Below are positions 32,095 to 43,143 of a stretch of DNA of 64,000 nucleotides, in pieces. The position numbers and the translations under genes were made by a program. Every line of letters starts with the position of its first letter. Within the stretch, counting starts at the first letter, position 1. A model generated the notes under the pieces. That model did not search any database, had not been told where the DNA came from, and saw only the letters and a list, made by a program, of their open reading frames with translations. Source of the stretch: Triticum aestivum (Eukaryota > Streptophyta > Magnoliopsida > Poales > Poaceae); contig NC_057808.1 of the NCBI RefSeq assembly GCF_018294505.1, forward strand, positions 352,767,114 through 352,831,113, given 5' to 3'.

Positions 32095-32310
32095 CCAGTC
32101 GGCCCACAGCAGGCCAACTGAGCATAGTCGGCCCACTACAGGCCTATCGGTGTACTGCAGGCCGACTGGACCCTGTCGGCCAACTGCAGGCCGACTGGGC
32201 TTGAATCTGGTGGCCGACAGCCCAATCGGCCAGCAACAAACTGATGGGCCACCAGTCGGCCTGCTATGGGCCGACTGGGCTCTGTCGGCCTGCAGTAGGC
32301 CGATGGTGTA
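32095..32310. repeat. Right subterminal palindromic repeats
   Basis: Seven or more GTCGGCC(N)GGCCGAC-type blocks, mirroring 21774-21965. Confidence 0.7.
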
Positions 32311-32382
32311 TTATTTTTGAAAAATCTTTTTTTTGCGTATTATTTCTGTAATTTAAAAAAATGTATTATTTAAAAAAAATAG
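32284..32382 (-). repeat. MULE right terminal inverted repeat
   Basis: The reverse complement starts CTATTTTTTTTAAATAATAC and matches 21694-21793. Confidence 0.9.
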
Positions 32383-33400
32383 AGGCTGACAGCTGGGTCC
32401 ACGGCCGCACGGAAGGAAATGCCTCCTTATTACGCAAGGAAATGCCTCCTTATTACGCGCAAAATAATGATTCCTCCACCTGACAGCTGGGACCCACGGG
32501 AAGGGCCTCTGTATTTCGCGAAAAAATGTTCCCCCCACTGACAGGTCGGACCCACCAGCTATATCTTCGCACGCAAGGAAGTGCCTCCTTATTACGCACA
32601 AAAAAATCAATACCCCCCCTGCCAGCTGGGACCCACCATAGTGGGAGGCTGACTTGTGGGCCTACTAAGTTGACGGGGACAGAGGGCTTTGTCAACTTAG
32701 TCAATATGAACGATTCCAGCTCCAATGACCGTACGATGTCCATCCAATGTCCGTAGTGCTTGTTCAACCTCTGGTCTTCTTGCTCCAGCCGCCCAAACTA
32801 GCGCCGGTCGTGTCGGGTGCTCCTGCCTCCCGTATCTGGCTATGATGCCGCGGAGGCCTCACCCCCTACTACTCCCACCGCTGGCCAGGCCATCCACTCA
32901 CCCACAGCCCCTATTATTCTGCGGCGACGGCAGACTCACACCATTACCGAACATGTGAACCCTCGTACCCCTCTCCACATGGGCTTCCACTGCCGCATCT
33001 TCCCCGGCTCCGCGGCATCCCCTTCCTAGGCCTCGCCATCATCCACCGCCCTGGTGCTCTCGGCGCGGCATGGTCAACGTGGTCAAGGAACGACTTCCAT
33101 CGAAAGAGTACTGTACGTGGAGAGGCTGACAGCTGGGTCCACGGTAGCAGCAAGGAAGTGCCTCCTTATTATGCGCAAAATAATTATTCCTCCACCTGAC
33201 AGCATGGACCCACCGGACGGGCCACCGTATTTCGTGAAAAAAACATTTCCCCCTGACTGCTGGGACCCACCATACATCTTCGCACGCAAGGAAGTGCGTC
33301 CATATTACGGGCAAAAAAACGATTCGCCCCCTGACTGCTAGGACCCAACAGCTACATCTTCGCACGCAAGGAAGTGCCTGACAGTCGGGACCCACCTGGT
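32383..33400. repeat. Rest of tandem copy 1 and whole tandem copy 2
   Basis: 32383-32640 and 33121-33400 are homologous (GAGGCTGACAGCTGGGTCCACG, CAAGGAAGTGCCTCCTTATTA, CTTCGCACGCAAGGAAGTG). 32641-33120 is homologous to 21220-21693. The repeat unit is about 740 bp. Within it, GACAGCTGGGACCCACC-like motifs recur. No gene. Confidence 0.75.
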
Positions 33401-34987
33401 CGAAGTGTACGTAGCGTTGTCATTCTGGTCGCGAACGTGTACGTACATACTGGTCGATCGGTCTATTTGCAGGCTGCAATGATGAACCGTGGCCGTGTAA
33501 GGAAGGGCACGTGTCGTAGTAGAGGCTCAGACGTAGCATGTACACGTACGTACAGCCAGGGTGCAAGAAAGTAAATACGGCCATGTACGTACATACGGGC
33601 GGGGTCTCGAACGCCTACTCGCGATATGTACGGCCAGGTATCGTGTACATGGCTGGGTTGGAATGGAGAAACTGCGTCGTCGTCGTGTTCATGGGGAGGC
33701 AACAAAATGCGTCGTGTTCATCGGGAGGCAACGGAACGCGTGTTGTACATCAGGAGCCAACCATCTTGGACGGAACAGCCGATGGAAACGAGGCCTGGCG
33801 TACCGCAGAACGGAGGAAACAGCCTTGTGTTCGACCGGCCACGGTCGAAACGGGATCCTGTTCGTCGGGAGGGGTCTGGCGTACCGCAAAATGGAGAAAA
33901 CAGACTTCTCTTGGACCTCCTACGGTCGAAACGGGGTCCTGTTGATCGGGAGGGGTGTGGCGTACCGCAAAACGAAGGAAACGGACTTGTGTTGGAGCGC
34001 TACGGTCGAAACGAGGATCCTGTTCATCGGGAGGGGTGTGGCGTATCGCAAAACGGGACTCCACGGGATACTGTTCATCTCCACCGTCGACCTCCTCCAG
34101 CCTCCACGGGCTACTGTTCATCCACCGTCGACCTCCTCCAGCCACCACCTGCGACTGTTCATCCACGGGCTCCTGTTCATCCAGCCTCCACCGCTCCTCC
34201 ACCGGCTACTGTTCAACCAGCCCTCTCCACGGGGTCCTGTTCAACCACCCCTCCACGGGCTACTGTTCATCCAGCCCTCCGCCGGCTACTGTTGAACCAG
34301 CCCTCCACTGTCTAATGTTAAACCTTCCCTCCACGGGGTCCTGTTCATCAACGCCCAACCGGCTCGATCGATCGGCGTCTTGTTCATCCAGCGGCAACAC
34401 CACGAGGTCCTGTTCATCTAACCCCCACAGGGAACTGTTCATCCAAATCCCCCCGCCAGCAACGCTCACTGTTCATCAAGAGGCAGCATCGATCGGCTTC
34501 AGTTAGCAGCAGTAGCGAAGGAATCGCTCAATCGGGTTCAGTTAACAGGGATCGATCGATCGCTCGGGTTCAGTAACGCGTAGCCTGCAGTGCAATCCCT
34601 CGGGTTCAGTAGGCGAACGCCTCGCTCGGTTTCGGTTAGAGCCCAACGCCTCGCACCCACGCGCGTACGTGTACGAGAGAAACGCGCATCGCTCGGCTCC
34701 CGACAACCCACCGTAACCGGGAACTCCCCGATATTTTCCTCGCCCTCGCTTTTACCACGGTTTTTTCCGTCATGGACGGCCCAAAGAATGTCATGCAGCT
34801 GCGTCTCTGGCCCGCCCAGGATGAAAAGCCCATTTTCTGTAATGATTTTTTGTCATAGAAGTAGGAGCCCACCACATCTCTGATGATACCGGGTTTTGTC
34901 ACAATTATCGTCATAGAAGTGTCATAAGCATGACAGGAAAAAAAATCGTTCGACCCAAAATCACGGATGTGTCCTTTTTTTGTAGTG
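33401..34987. mobile_element. CACTA transposon end with minisatellites
   Basis: The right terminus TTTTTTTGTAGTG (34975-34987) is the inverse of CACTACAAAAAAA, the hallmark of Triticeae CACTA elements, followed by a possible 3-bp TSD CTG. The subterminal part 34480-34986 (GGTTCAGTTA motifs) fits. The matching left terminus was not found, so the left border is arbitrary; the tandem repeats to the left may belong to the same element. No transposase is visible. Confidence 0.7.
33780..34460. repeat. Compound minisatellite in the CACTA element
   Basis: Four units of about 80 bp around GTGTGGCGTACCGCAAAACG (33780-34060) pass into shorter units around CCTCCACGGGCTACTGTTCATCC (34060-34460). Several overlapping long frames on both strands are artefacts of this repeat. 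Confidence 0.8.
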
Positions 34988-35426
34988 CTGATGGTTTTGG
35001 TAGGGAACGTCCCACCTTTGGGGACCAAACGATATCCATTGCCTCGTATTGCTTTCAAAATTTTCTCGTGTCAACATAGAACAACATGAGTGTTATGTCA
35101 ATTTTTGGGATTTTTCGGGGTTCGTTTGGACATTTCTATGCATTAACTGAGTTTTCAATGCATTTATGTGCATAATTCAAATTTGAACTACATGCACATG
35201 CTCCAATGCATATAAATTGGTTGAAAAATCAAATCTGTGTCCTTGGTTGCATGCTTAGGTCCCATGCAAGAAATGGGAATGAATGTCAAACACCCTGCCA
35301 CAGTCACTCGGCCGCAAACATTGAGATACCTGGTTTTTAACTTCTAGTAAATCCAAAGCTCTTCTGAAATTCATGAAACTTGGCATGCTATCATGGAGCG
35401 GCATCAGCATGCCGTGGTAATTTTTG
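34988..35426. other. Unclassified repeat, probably a second CACTA fragment
   Basis: No gene. It starts directly at the CACTA terminus and stops abruptly at the junction with the Sabrina-like fragment; assignment rests on general resemblance to CACTA subterminal DNA. Confidence 0.35.
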
Positions 35427-36477
35427 CAATAAGTATATGAGTTCTTTATGACTAATGTTGAGTCCATGGATTATACGCACCCTTCTTCCTTCCACCATTG
35501 CTAGCCTTTCTAATACCGCGCACTTTTCGCCGGTATCATACACCCACCATAAACCTTCCTCAAAACAGCCACCATACCTACCTATCATGTCTTGCCGTGC
35601 GTATCTGTGGTGACAATGGGATATCACGTGATCCACTTGATGTATGTTTTGGTGATCACCTTGCGGGTTCCGCCCATGAACCTATCCATAGGGGTTGGCA
35701 CACGTTTTCGTCTTGATTCTCTGGTAGAAACTTTGGGGCATTCTTTCACGTTCTATGTGTTGGTTGAATAGATGAATCTGAGATTGTGTGATGCATATCG
35801 TATAATCATACCCACGGATACTTGAGGTAACATTGGAGTATCTAGGTGACATTAGGGTTTTGGTTGATTTGTGTCTTAAGGTGTTATTCTAGTACGAACT
35901 CTAGGGCTGTTTGTGACACTTATAGGAATAGCCCAATGGATTGGTTGGAAAGAATAACTTTGAGGTGGTTTCGTACCCTACCATAATCTCTTCGTTTGTT
36001 CTCCGCTATTAGTGACTTTGGAGTGACTCTTTGTTGCATGTTGAGGGATAGTTATATGATCCAATTATGTTATTATTGTTGAGAGAACTTGCACTAGTGA
36101 AAGTATGAACCCTAGGCCTTGTTTCCTAGCATTGCAATACCGTTTGTGCTCACTTTTATCATTAGTTACCTTGCTGTTTTTATATTTTCAGATTTCAAAA
36201 ACCTATATCTACCATCCATATTGCACTTGTATCACCATCTCTTCGCCGAACTAGTGCACCTATACAATTTACCATTGTATTGGGTGTGTTGGGGACACAA
36301 GAGACTCTTTGTTATTTGGTTGCAGGGTTGTTTGAGAGTGACCATCTTCATCCTACGCCTCCCATGGATTGATAACCTTAGGTCATCCACTTGAGGGAAA
36401 TTTGCTACTGTCCTACAAACCTCTGCACTTGGAGGCCCAACAACATCTACAAGAAGAAGGTTGCGTAGTAGACATCA
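35427..36477 (+). mobile_element. Deleted Sabrina-like element (internal piece plus partial 3' LTR)
   Basis: 35427-35590 is the inverse of the internal region around 6200-6365 of the complete element. From about 35598 to the terminal GACATCA at 36477 it is LTR in the same orientation, missing roughly its first 700 bases. The intervening about 1.2 kb plus the LTR start are deleted. No TSD. Confidence 0.8.
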
Positions 36478-37455
36478 ACGACCCGCTTGTAGAACACACC
36501 AAGGAGGCAAGGAGCTCTGGCTTACAAGGAAATCCCCAGGTGATCTCTGCTAACGATTGCCATACTTGTTTTACATACCCAGCTCGCCCTTGGTCATGGC
36601 ATGTTAAATAGACTTACTCGCTTATCGCATTACTTATACAAGTACGCCTCGGCATGTTAATCACATCACAAATAAAGGGTACCTCCAGCTTATTACGTAA
36701 TGCCCCCCTTTTTTCCTTCGTATTCATTACTCGTTGCACACGTACATTCTGGTACGTCTTATTACGCCAGGGGCTTCATCACGCCCCACATTACGGCAAT
36801 AAAAGTCCGAAGACTTTTATAGTATAGTTCGGCACCCCGAACTTATAGCATTATATGCATCAGCTCTGAATCATGTCTTTGGTCAATAGTTGGGTTGCCC
36901 GGCTCCTGTGCTTACTACCTTACGTTCCGCTATATCGAGTAGGGTAGTAAAGGGAGAACTACTGTGATTGTGTCCCGGTTCTTCCGGACGAGCACCTCAG
37001 TAGAGAAAGCCGAAAACTGACTGTCATGATGTGGCGAGAGCCGGTCAGCTGTTCGAGAGGTCCCGAATCGTTACAGATTTTTTCTGCTTCATGCGAAGAA
37101 TCGGTTTCCCCGATTAGGCGCATGTCATGCCCCTAGTTCGGTCTTCCGAATACCAGGGGCTTCGCCGAATTTCTTATTGTCAAACTCCTATGGCTAAGTG
37201 AGGGCGGTAAAGGCCGCATAGTCCGATTGCCTTGTTCGTTGCGCTAAACACCTCCTTTAAGGACCAGAATGTGGAGTAAAGAGTGTTTAGATTTACCCCG
37301 AAAACCCCCGTACTACCTACATGGGGGCAGAAGCCGACGACTGGTCAACCCTCAGATTTCATAAACGGGCGCACATGAGGTAAAATTTAAATCGCAAGCA
37401 TTATATTACACAACATCATTGTTCCATATTACAGGACAGGATAATACGAATGTTT
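36478..37455. other. Non-coding part of the outer gypsy element
   Basis: Homologous in inverse orientation to 43440-44400 of the inner copy (shared blocks around ACCTCAGTAGAGAAAGCCGA, TCATGACAGTCAGTTTTCGG and AACTATTGAC). No gene. Confidence 0.7.
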
Positions 37456-39039
37456 TCATGGGAATATAATATCCTTCGAACATTGCTCCGCCACAAGGCG
37501 GGACCCCTCCAGGACACTATCAAAATCGGGTCGACGATGCTCCTTGCCCTCAGGCGGCCCCTCGGTCACCGTCTTCTTGGCATCTAGCTTCGCCCAATGC
37601 GTCTTGACGCGGGCAAATGCCATTCCTGCACCTTCAATGCAGACCGATTGCTTCACGGCTTCGACCCGTGGGTAGGCACTCACGAGCCGCTTCACAAGTC
37701 TGAAGTAGCTGTTGGGTATGGGCTCGGCAGGCCACAGCCGGACTATCAGGTCCTTCATGGCCAGCTCGGCCGACCTGTGCAACTCGACCAGCTGTTTCAG
37801 TCGGTCGCTAAAGGGCACCGGATGTTCTGGTCCAAAACATTGAGACCAGAACAGCTTCTCCGTAGACATCCCCTCTTCGGCTCGATAGAACTCGGCAGCA
37901 TCGGATATGTTGCGCGGCAGATTCGTAAACGCCCCTGGAAAACCCAAATTCGGGTCAGTACAAGGAATATATCCTTTGCCTACTGGCTTTGCATAGCGAA
38001 AGACTTACCCACCGTAATCTTCTTGGCTGCCTGAATTTCTTGGAGGGCGCTCTGGGCTTCGGCTCGGGCATCATGTGCGCTCTGACGGGCCTTCGCAAGT
38101 TCGGACTCTTGCGTCCTAAAATCGCGCTCCGAGGACTCGAGCTTCTCGACGGCGTCCTGGAGCTCTTGCTGGACCTTGCTAACCAGGGCCTCGTGCTCCT
38201 CGCGTGTGGCGCGTTCCTTGGCTGCTTTGTCCTCGGCCTCGGCTAACGCCTTTTTGAGGGCCGCCACCTCGGTCGTGGCCCCTAATAAAGTTCATGACAC
38301 TTTAGTCAGCTTGAACAATTTACTCTTCATACACGCAGGTTACTGCATACCTTGGCTATCCTCCAGCTGCTTCTTCACGAGGCCGAGCTCTTCCTCGGCC
38401 CGCTCTAGTTTCTGCTTCAGTCCGGAGACCTCCGCGATTTGCACGGTACCAGCCTGCAATGAGGCCTGCTTATTCACATAGACACCTTATGTTAGACTCC
38501 TGCGAAAGTTAATTTTGATCCTCTGTTCGGTTTTCCTTTCCGGACACCGAGCAGAGCATCAGGGCCTACTGTCTACGCTGTGATATTCTTCTTACAATCA
38601 CGTTACTCACCTCAAAGCCTGCCAGAAGGCTAGCGCAGGCTTCGGTCAGCCCGTTTTTGGCGGACTGAACCCTTTTAATCACCGTACCCATATGGGCATG
38701 GTGGTCATCCACAATGGAGGTGCCTTGTAGCACTTCCAGTAGATGATCCGGCGCATCCGGTTGGATAGAGGACGCCGGTAGCACACCCCTTCCTTTCAGG
38801 AAGGGCCGTTTGTCGGACTTCGGAGCCGTATAGGTCTCCGGAATAGAATCCGGCTGAGGGTCGAGTAGAACTCGGCCCGCACCGTCCGTCTCCGTAGGGG
38901 CTTTTTCCCCCATGTATCCGGCGGCCCGGGAGTCATCCTGTGGCGCCGCCCTGACGATCTCCGGAGCCTTCCCCCGGTCCGAGGAGGCCCTTTGAGACGC
39001 CTCCTCGTCATCACCCTTGGCCGAAGGGGAGTAAGCGGG
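37456..39039 (-). pseudogene. 3' half of the outer antisense Transposase_28-type gene
   Basis: Continues the gene begun at 58410-56896. Exons read leftward: a Pro/Ser-rich exon (39039 to about 38610, LLEVLQGTSI ... GLTEACASLLAGFEVS), short coiled-coil exons (about 38460-38340 and 38267-38010, Ala/Glu/Lys heptads), and the last exon (37943 to 37456) with ISDAAEFYRAEEG, STEKLFWSQCF and KTHWAKLDAK. The same exons occur on the plus strand at 41480-43143. The inner element's insertion cut the first of these exons after PPPAYSPSAKG, as shown by the in-frame join across the TSD. The gene end near 37456 lies in the element's 3' half. Confidence 0.7.
39035..39039. repeat. TSD GCGGG of the inner gypsy (left)
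   Basis: Repeated at 56896-56900. Confidence 0.93.
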
Positions 39040-39509
39040 TGTCGGTGTCAAAATGGCGGATCTCTGGTAGGGGGTCCCGAACTGTGCGTCTAAGGCGGAT
39101 GGTAACAGGAGGCGGGGGACACGATGTTTACCCAGGTTCGGGCCCTCTCAATGGAGGTAATACCCTACTTCCTGCTTGATTGATCTTGATGATATGAGTA
39201 TTACAAGAGTTGATCTACCACGAGATCGTAGAGGCTAAACCCTAGAAGCTAGCCTATGTATGATTGTTGTTGTTGTCCTACGGACTAAACCCTCCGGTTT
39301 ATATAGACACCGGAGGGGGCTAGGGTTACACAGAGTTGGTTACAAGGGAGGAGATCTACATATCCGTATTGCCAAGCTTGCCTTCCACGCCAAGGAGAGT
39401 CCCATCCGGACACGGGACGAAGTCTTCAATCTTGTATCTTCATAGTCCAACAGTCCGGCCAAAGGATATAGTCCGGCTGTCCGAGGACCCTTAATCCAGG
39501 ACTCCCTCA
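39040..39509 (-). repeat. 3' LTR of the inner gypsy
   Basis: Plus-strand start TGTCGGTGTCAAAA, end GGACTCCCTCA; TATA-like TTTATATA inverse at 39298-39305. Lacks the roughly 25-bp deletion seen near the start of the partner LTR. Confidence 0.93.
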
Positions 39510-39521
39510 GTAGCCCCTGAA
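39510..39521 (-). promoter_or_regulatory. Polypurine tract of the inner gypsy
   Basis: The minus strand reads TTCAGGGGCTAC directly before the LTR. Identical to 58947-58958 of the outer copy. Confidence 0.75.
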
Positions 39522-40060
39522 CCAGGCTTCAATGACGATGAGTCCGGCGCGCAGATTGTCTTCGGCATTGCAAGGCGGGTTCCTCCTCCGAATATTCCAT
39601 AGAAGATTTTGAACACAAGGATAGAGTCCGGCTCTGCAAAACAAATTCCACATACCACCGTAGAGAGAATAATATTTCCACAAATCTAATCCGCTGACAC
39701 ATTCAGCAGCATGACATCATACCACGGCCCGGTCATTATTCGAACCGTTTTTCTCAACCAGCTACTGCACACATTGCGAGGCAGTTTTCTTGGCACGTCT
39801 TGACGAAGCAGAGATCGTGTCCCATTATCATGGGATTCTCATCAATACGGGTGTGGGCAACCCAAGCACACCATCAATTACGGCGCTTGGGGGATAAGCG
39901 AATTTACCAGGCAGGTGGGGAGGCGTATCGTTTCTTCCGCCCTTATAAAGGGACAGGGATTCCTCTTTTTACCCATGCCCTCTTCCTCCTTTCTCATCCA
40001 TTCTTGCGCACTCGAGCTCTAGCACCCAAGTTCGCATTTCCTCCTCAAACCACTCCAAGC

Positions 40061-43000
40061 ATGTCCAGAGCGGGAGGCAAGTGGATGCTCTCCTCCGTTA
40101 CGGAGGAGAACATCACAAAGCTACGGCGAGCAGGATATCTGGCCGCGGATATCGCACACCGGCTGCCAGATGCGGGGCAGATCGTCCCTACTCCAGAACC
40201 CCATGAGAGGGTGGTTTTTCTTACCCACTTCGTCCGCGGACTGGGATTTCCCCTCCACCCGTTTGTCCGCGGGCTCATGTTCTACTACGGGCTGGATTTT
40301 CACGATCTGGCCCCAATTTCATCCTCAACATCTCGGCGCTTATCGTCTTGTGCGAGGCCTTCCTCCGCATCAAGCCCCACTTCGGCCTGTGGCTGAAGAC
40401 CTTCAACGTTAAAACGAAGATGGTGGTCGGCCAGCATGCGGAGTGCGGAGGCGCCATGGTGGGCAAAATGCCTAACGTCACCTGGCTCGAAGGCTCCTAT
40501 GTGAAGACCATAAAGGGGTGGCAATCGGGGTGGTTCTACATCACCGAGCCGCGCGACACCAACTGGGTGGCGGCCCCCAAATTTCGACCCAGAATCCCCA
40601 TGCGGCTCACCTCCTGGAAAGAGAAGGGCCTGTCCTGGGGTTCCTCGGTAGAGCTGACCGGACTCCAGACATGCGTAAAAAACATGATGAGCAAGAAAAT
40701 CAAGCTCGTCAACGTGGTCCAAGTCATGCTCTTCCACCGGATCCTCCCGTGTCAAAGACGGTCATTCAATTTGTGGGAGTTCGACCCAGCCGAGCACCAG
40801 ACGCTGCGAGAGCTCTTCGACACGATGCACAAGGATGTCTGGAGGGTGCTGTTCAAAGGCGCCGAGGTACCTCCTCCCCTTACCGAGGACCGCGGACTCC
40901 GCGCAAAGCGCCCTGCCAATCCGGTAAGCCTTTTACATCTCATAAGATGTTCTTTTCCCCAGTATAACCACGCGCGGGATCTAGGCCTCCACGCTATTTA
41001 ACAGGACTGGGTAGCGACAGCGGAGCGGATCGATTGTCCGGCTCCCCTGCCCGAAGATCCAGCGGATGCTCTCCTAGCGGAGATGCTGGTTCCGGCACCT
41101 TATGAGGTGCCGGCGAAGAAGGCCAAGAAGAAGGCCACGGGGACCAGCAAGGGTCTCCGGCGCAAGGTTATATCGGACTCATCGTCCGAAAACACCGAGG
41201 CGCACTCCTCCCACGAAAACGAGGAGGAAGAAGAGGAAAGTTCTCCCCCCCCCCCCAGCCGGGGGACAAGAAAAGGAAGGCCGCCCCATCAGGGGAGGCC
41301 GAAGGGTCCAAGAAGGGAAGGACCCTCCTCCCAGACTGCTCCACGACGGCCGCTTTCAGCGACGAGGAGTGGTTGCCCAGGGACAAGCCCCTGGCGAAGT
41401 CGTGAGTATCCGGATACCCTAACAATTCTTGGTACATCTTATTGTACTATTTCTTATCACGCCGCGCATGATTATGCAGCCCATCCCGAGCCCACATCGA
41501 CGTATCTTCGTCAGATGATTCTCTGGGCCCGTCGGATATGAACAGCGATTCGCTCCCAACCGCCTCCTCCCCCCGCCCTACGGACGACGCCGAGGTGTTG
41601 TCTCAAAGGGGACTGAACCAAGGGGAGACAGTTCCGGAGGCGCTTCAAGGCAATATTCCAGGCGCTGGGCGCACGAAGGGCAAGATTCCTTTGGGCCCTA
41701 ACACCGGGGACAGCAAGTCTAGCCCCAAGCCGAATACGGCGCCGGAACCTCCAGTGGTTCCGGATTCTGTCCGGCGACCCCTCGCTAAGGGGGGCGAGCC
41801 GTCTGTGCCGATGGCCTCTATTCATCCAGAGGCATCGGACAACTTGCTGGAAGTGCTTCGCGGCGCTTCCATTGACGAAGAGGACCGCACTATTATGAGT
41901 GCGGTGGTCAAGAAGGTTCAGTCCGCCAAGAGCGGACTGACTGAAGCCTGTGCCAGCCTCCTAACAGGCTTTGAGGTAAGTAACCAGATTATAAGAGAAT
42001 GTTACCGCATAGACAGTAGCCCCTGATGCTATGTTTGGCGTTCGCGAAGAAAGGCCGAATAGAGGATCAAATAATAACCGCAGGAGTCTAATCGGAATAT
42101 GTCTATGTGCCTATGCAGGCTTCACTGCTAGCCGCTGCCGCACGTACTGCGGAGGTCGCCGCACTGAAGCGGGACCTTGAGCGGTCCAAGGAAGAGCTTG
42201 GCCTTACGAAGAGGCAGCTCGAAGAGAACAAAGGTAAGTGACACCCCGTCCGAATATTGATAAAGAAAATTTTGGTTTTGGAATAATAGGATCGTCATGA
42301 ATTTTGCTAGGGGCCGTGACCAAAGTGGCGGCCCTGCAGAAGGCGCTATTCGAGGCCGAAGATAAAGTGGCCAAGGAGCGCATCGAGCGAGAGAAACAAG
42401 AGGCCCGAGTAGGCGAGGTGCAGCAAGAGCTCCAGGCTCTCGTCAAGAAACACGAGGCCTTGGAACTTGACTCTAAGACGCAAGGGTCCGAGCTTGCGAA
42501 GGCCCTCGAAAGCGCACAACATGCCAAAGCCGAAGCCCAAAAGGCCCTCCAGGAAATTGAGGCGGTTAAGAAGATAGCGGCGGGTAAGGCATTCATTATG
42601 CAAAGCAAGCATGTGAAGGAAACTTTCTTTTTACTTACCCGAGTTTGGAGCTCTCCAGGAGCGTTCGCAGATCTACCCCGCAGTGTGTCAGATGCCGCGG
42701 AGTTCTACCGGGCCAAGGAGGGGAGCTCGACGGAGAAGTTGTTCTGGTCTCAGTATACTGGGACCGAACACCCAATGCCCTTGAGCGACCAGTTGAAGCA
42801 ACTGGTCGAGCTTCACAAGGCGGCCGAACAAGCCATGAGGGGTCTTATAGTTCAGGTGTGGCCTGGCGAGCCCCTTCCTGGTAGCTACTTCGGTCCGGTG
42901 AGGCGGCTTGTGAATGCCTGCCCACGGTTTGAAGTCATAAAGCGATCTGTCTGCATCGAGGGTGCGCGCAGGGCTTTTGCACGGGCGAAGGTGCACTGGG

Positions 43001-43143
43001 CGAAGCTGGACGCCGAAAAGTTGGTGAAGGAGGGGCCACCGGAGGGCAAGGAGCATCGCCACCCCGAAAAGTATTATGAAAGTGTCCTGAAGGGTGCTCG
43101 CCTTGTGGCGGATGAGTGTGCTAAGGATGTAATATTTGAATAA
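40061..43143 (+). pseudogene. Antisense Transposase_28-type gene of the inner gypsy
   Basis: Likely exons: 40061-40923, 41005-41401, 41480-41975, 42119-42233, 42311 to about 42583, and about 42660-43143. The first exon has the family signature GQIVPTPEPHERVVFLTHFV, GFPLHPFVRGLMFYYGLDFHDL, AECGGAMVGKM and GWFYITEP. Later exons are acidic/basic linkers, then a coiled coil (Glu/Lys/Ala heptads) and a C-terminal domain (SVSDAAEFYRA ... FARAKVHWAKLD). This matches proteins annotated 'putative gypsy type transposon' (PF04195). A one-base deletion near 40315 and a C-run slip near 41246-41257 break the frame. It is transcribed opposite to gag, a known arrangement for additional ORFs in plant gypsy elements. 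Function unknown. Confidence 0.7.

Larger units (their letters stand above)
21694..32382 (+). mobile_element. Mutator-like element (MULE) with four genes
   Basis: The 10.7-kb element is bounded by TIRs of about 100 bp. Order: left TIR and GC-rich subterminal repeats; 5' UTR with intron; transposase (23358-26159); 30-bp VNTR; PMD gene (26474-29098); duplicated block with a gap; small N-domain-like gene (30285-30587); antisense Myb/SANT-like gene (30870-31394) with an E2F-site promoter; right subterminal repeats and TIR. The expected 8-11-bp TSD is not seen. Compared with the unoccupied paralogous site at 33111-33130, the element sits exactly between GGAG and AGGCTG, with at most a 2-bp AG repeat. 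Confidence 0.88.

Noticed and set aside
21694..32382. CACTA element, because of subterminal repeats
   Set aside because: The termini are not CACTA and the transposase has the MuDR/SWIM/CCHC layout, so Mutator-like is the better call.
33538..34506. Several overlapping long frames on both strands
   Set aside because: All follow the minisatellite in the CACTA region and have no domain or start context.
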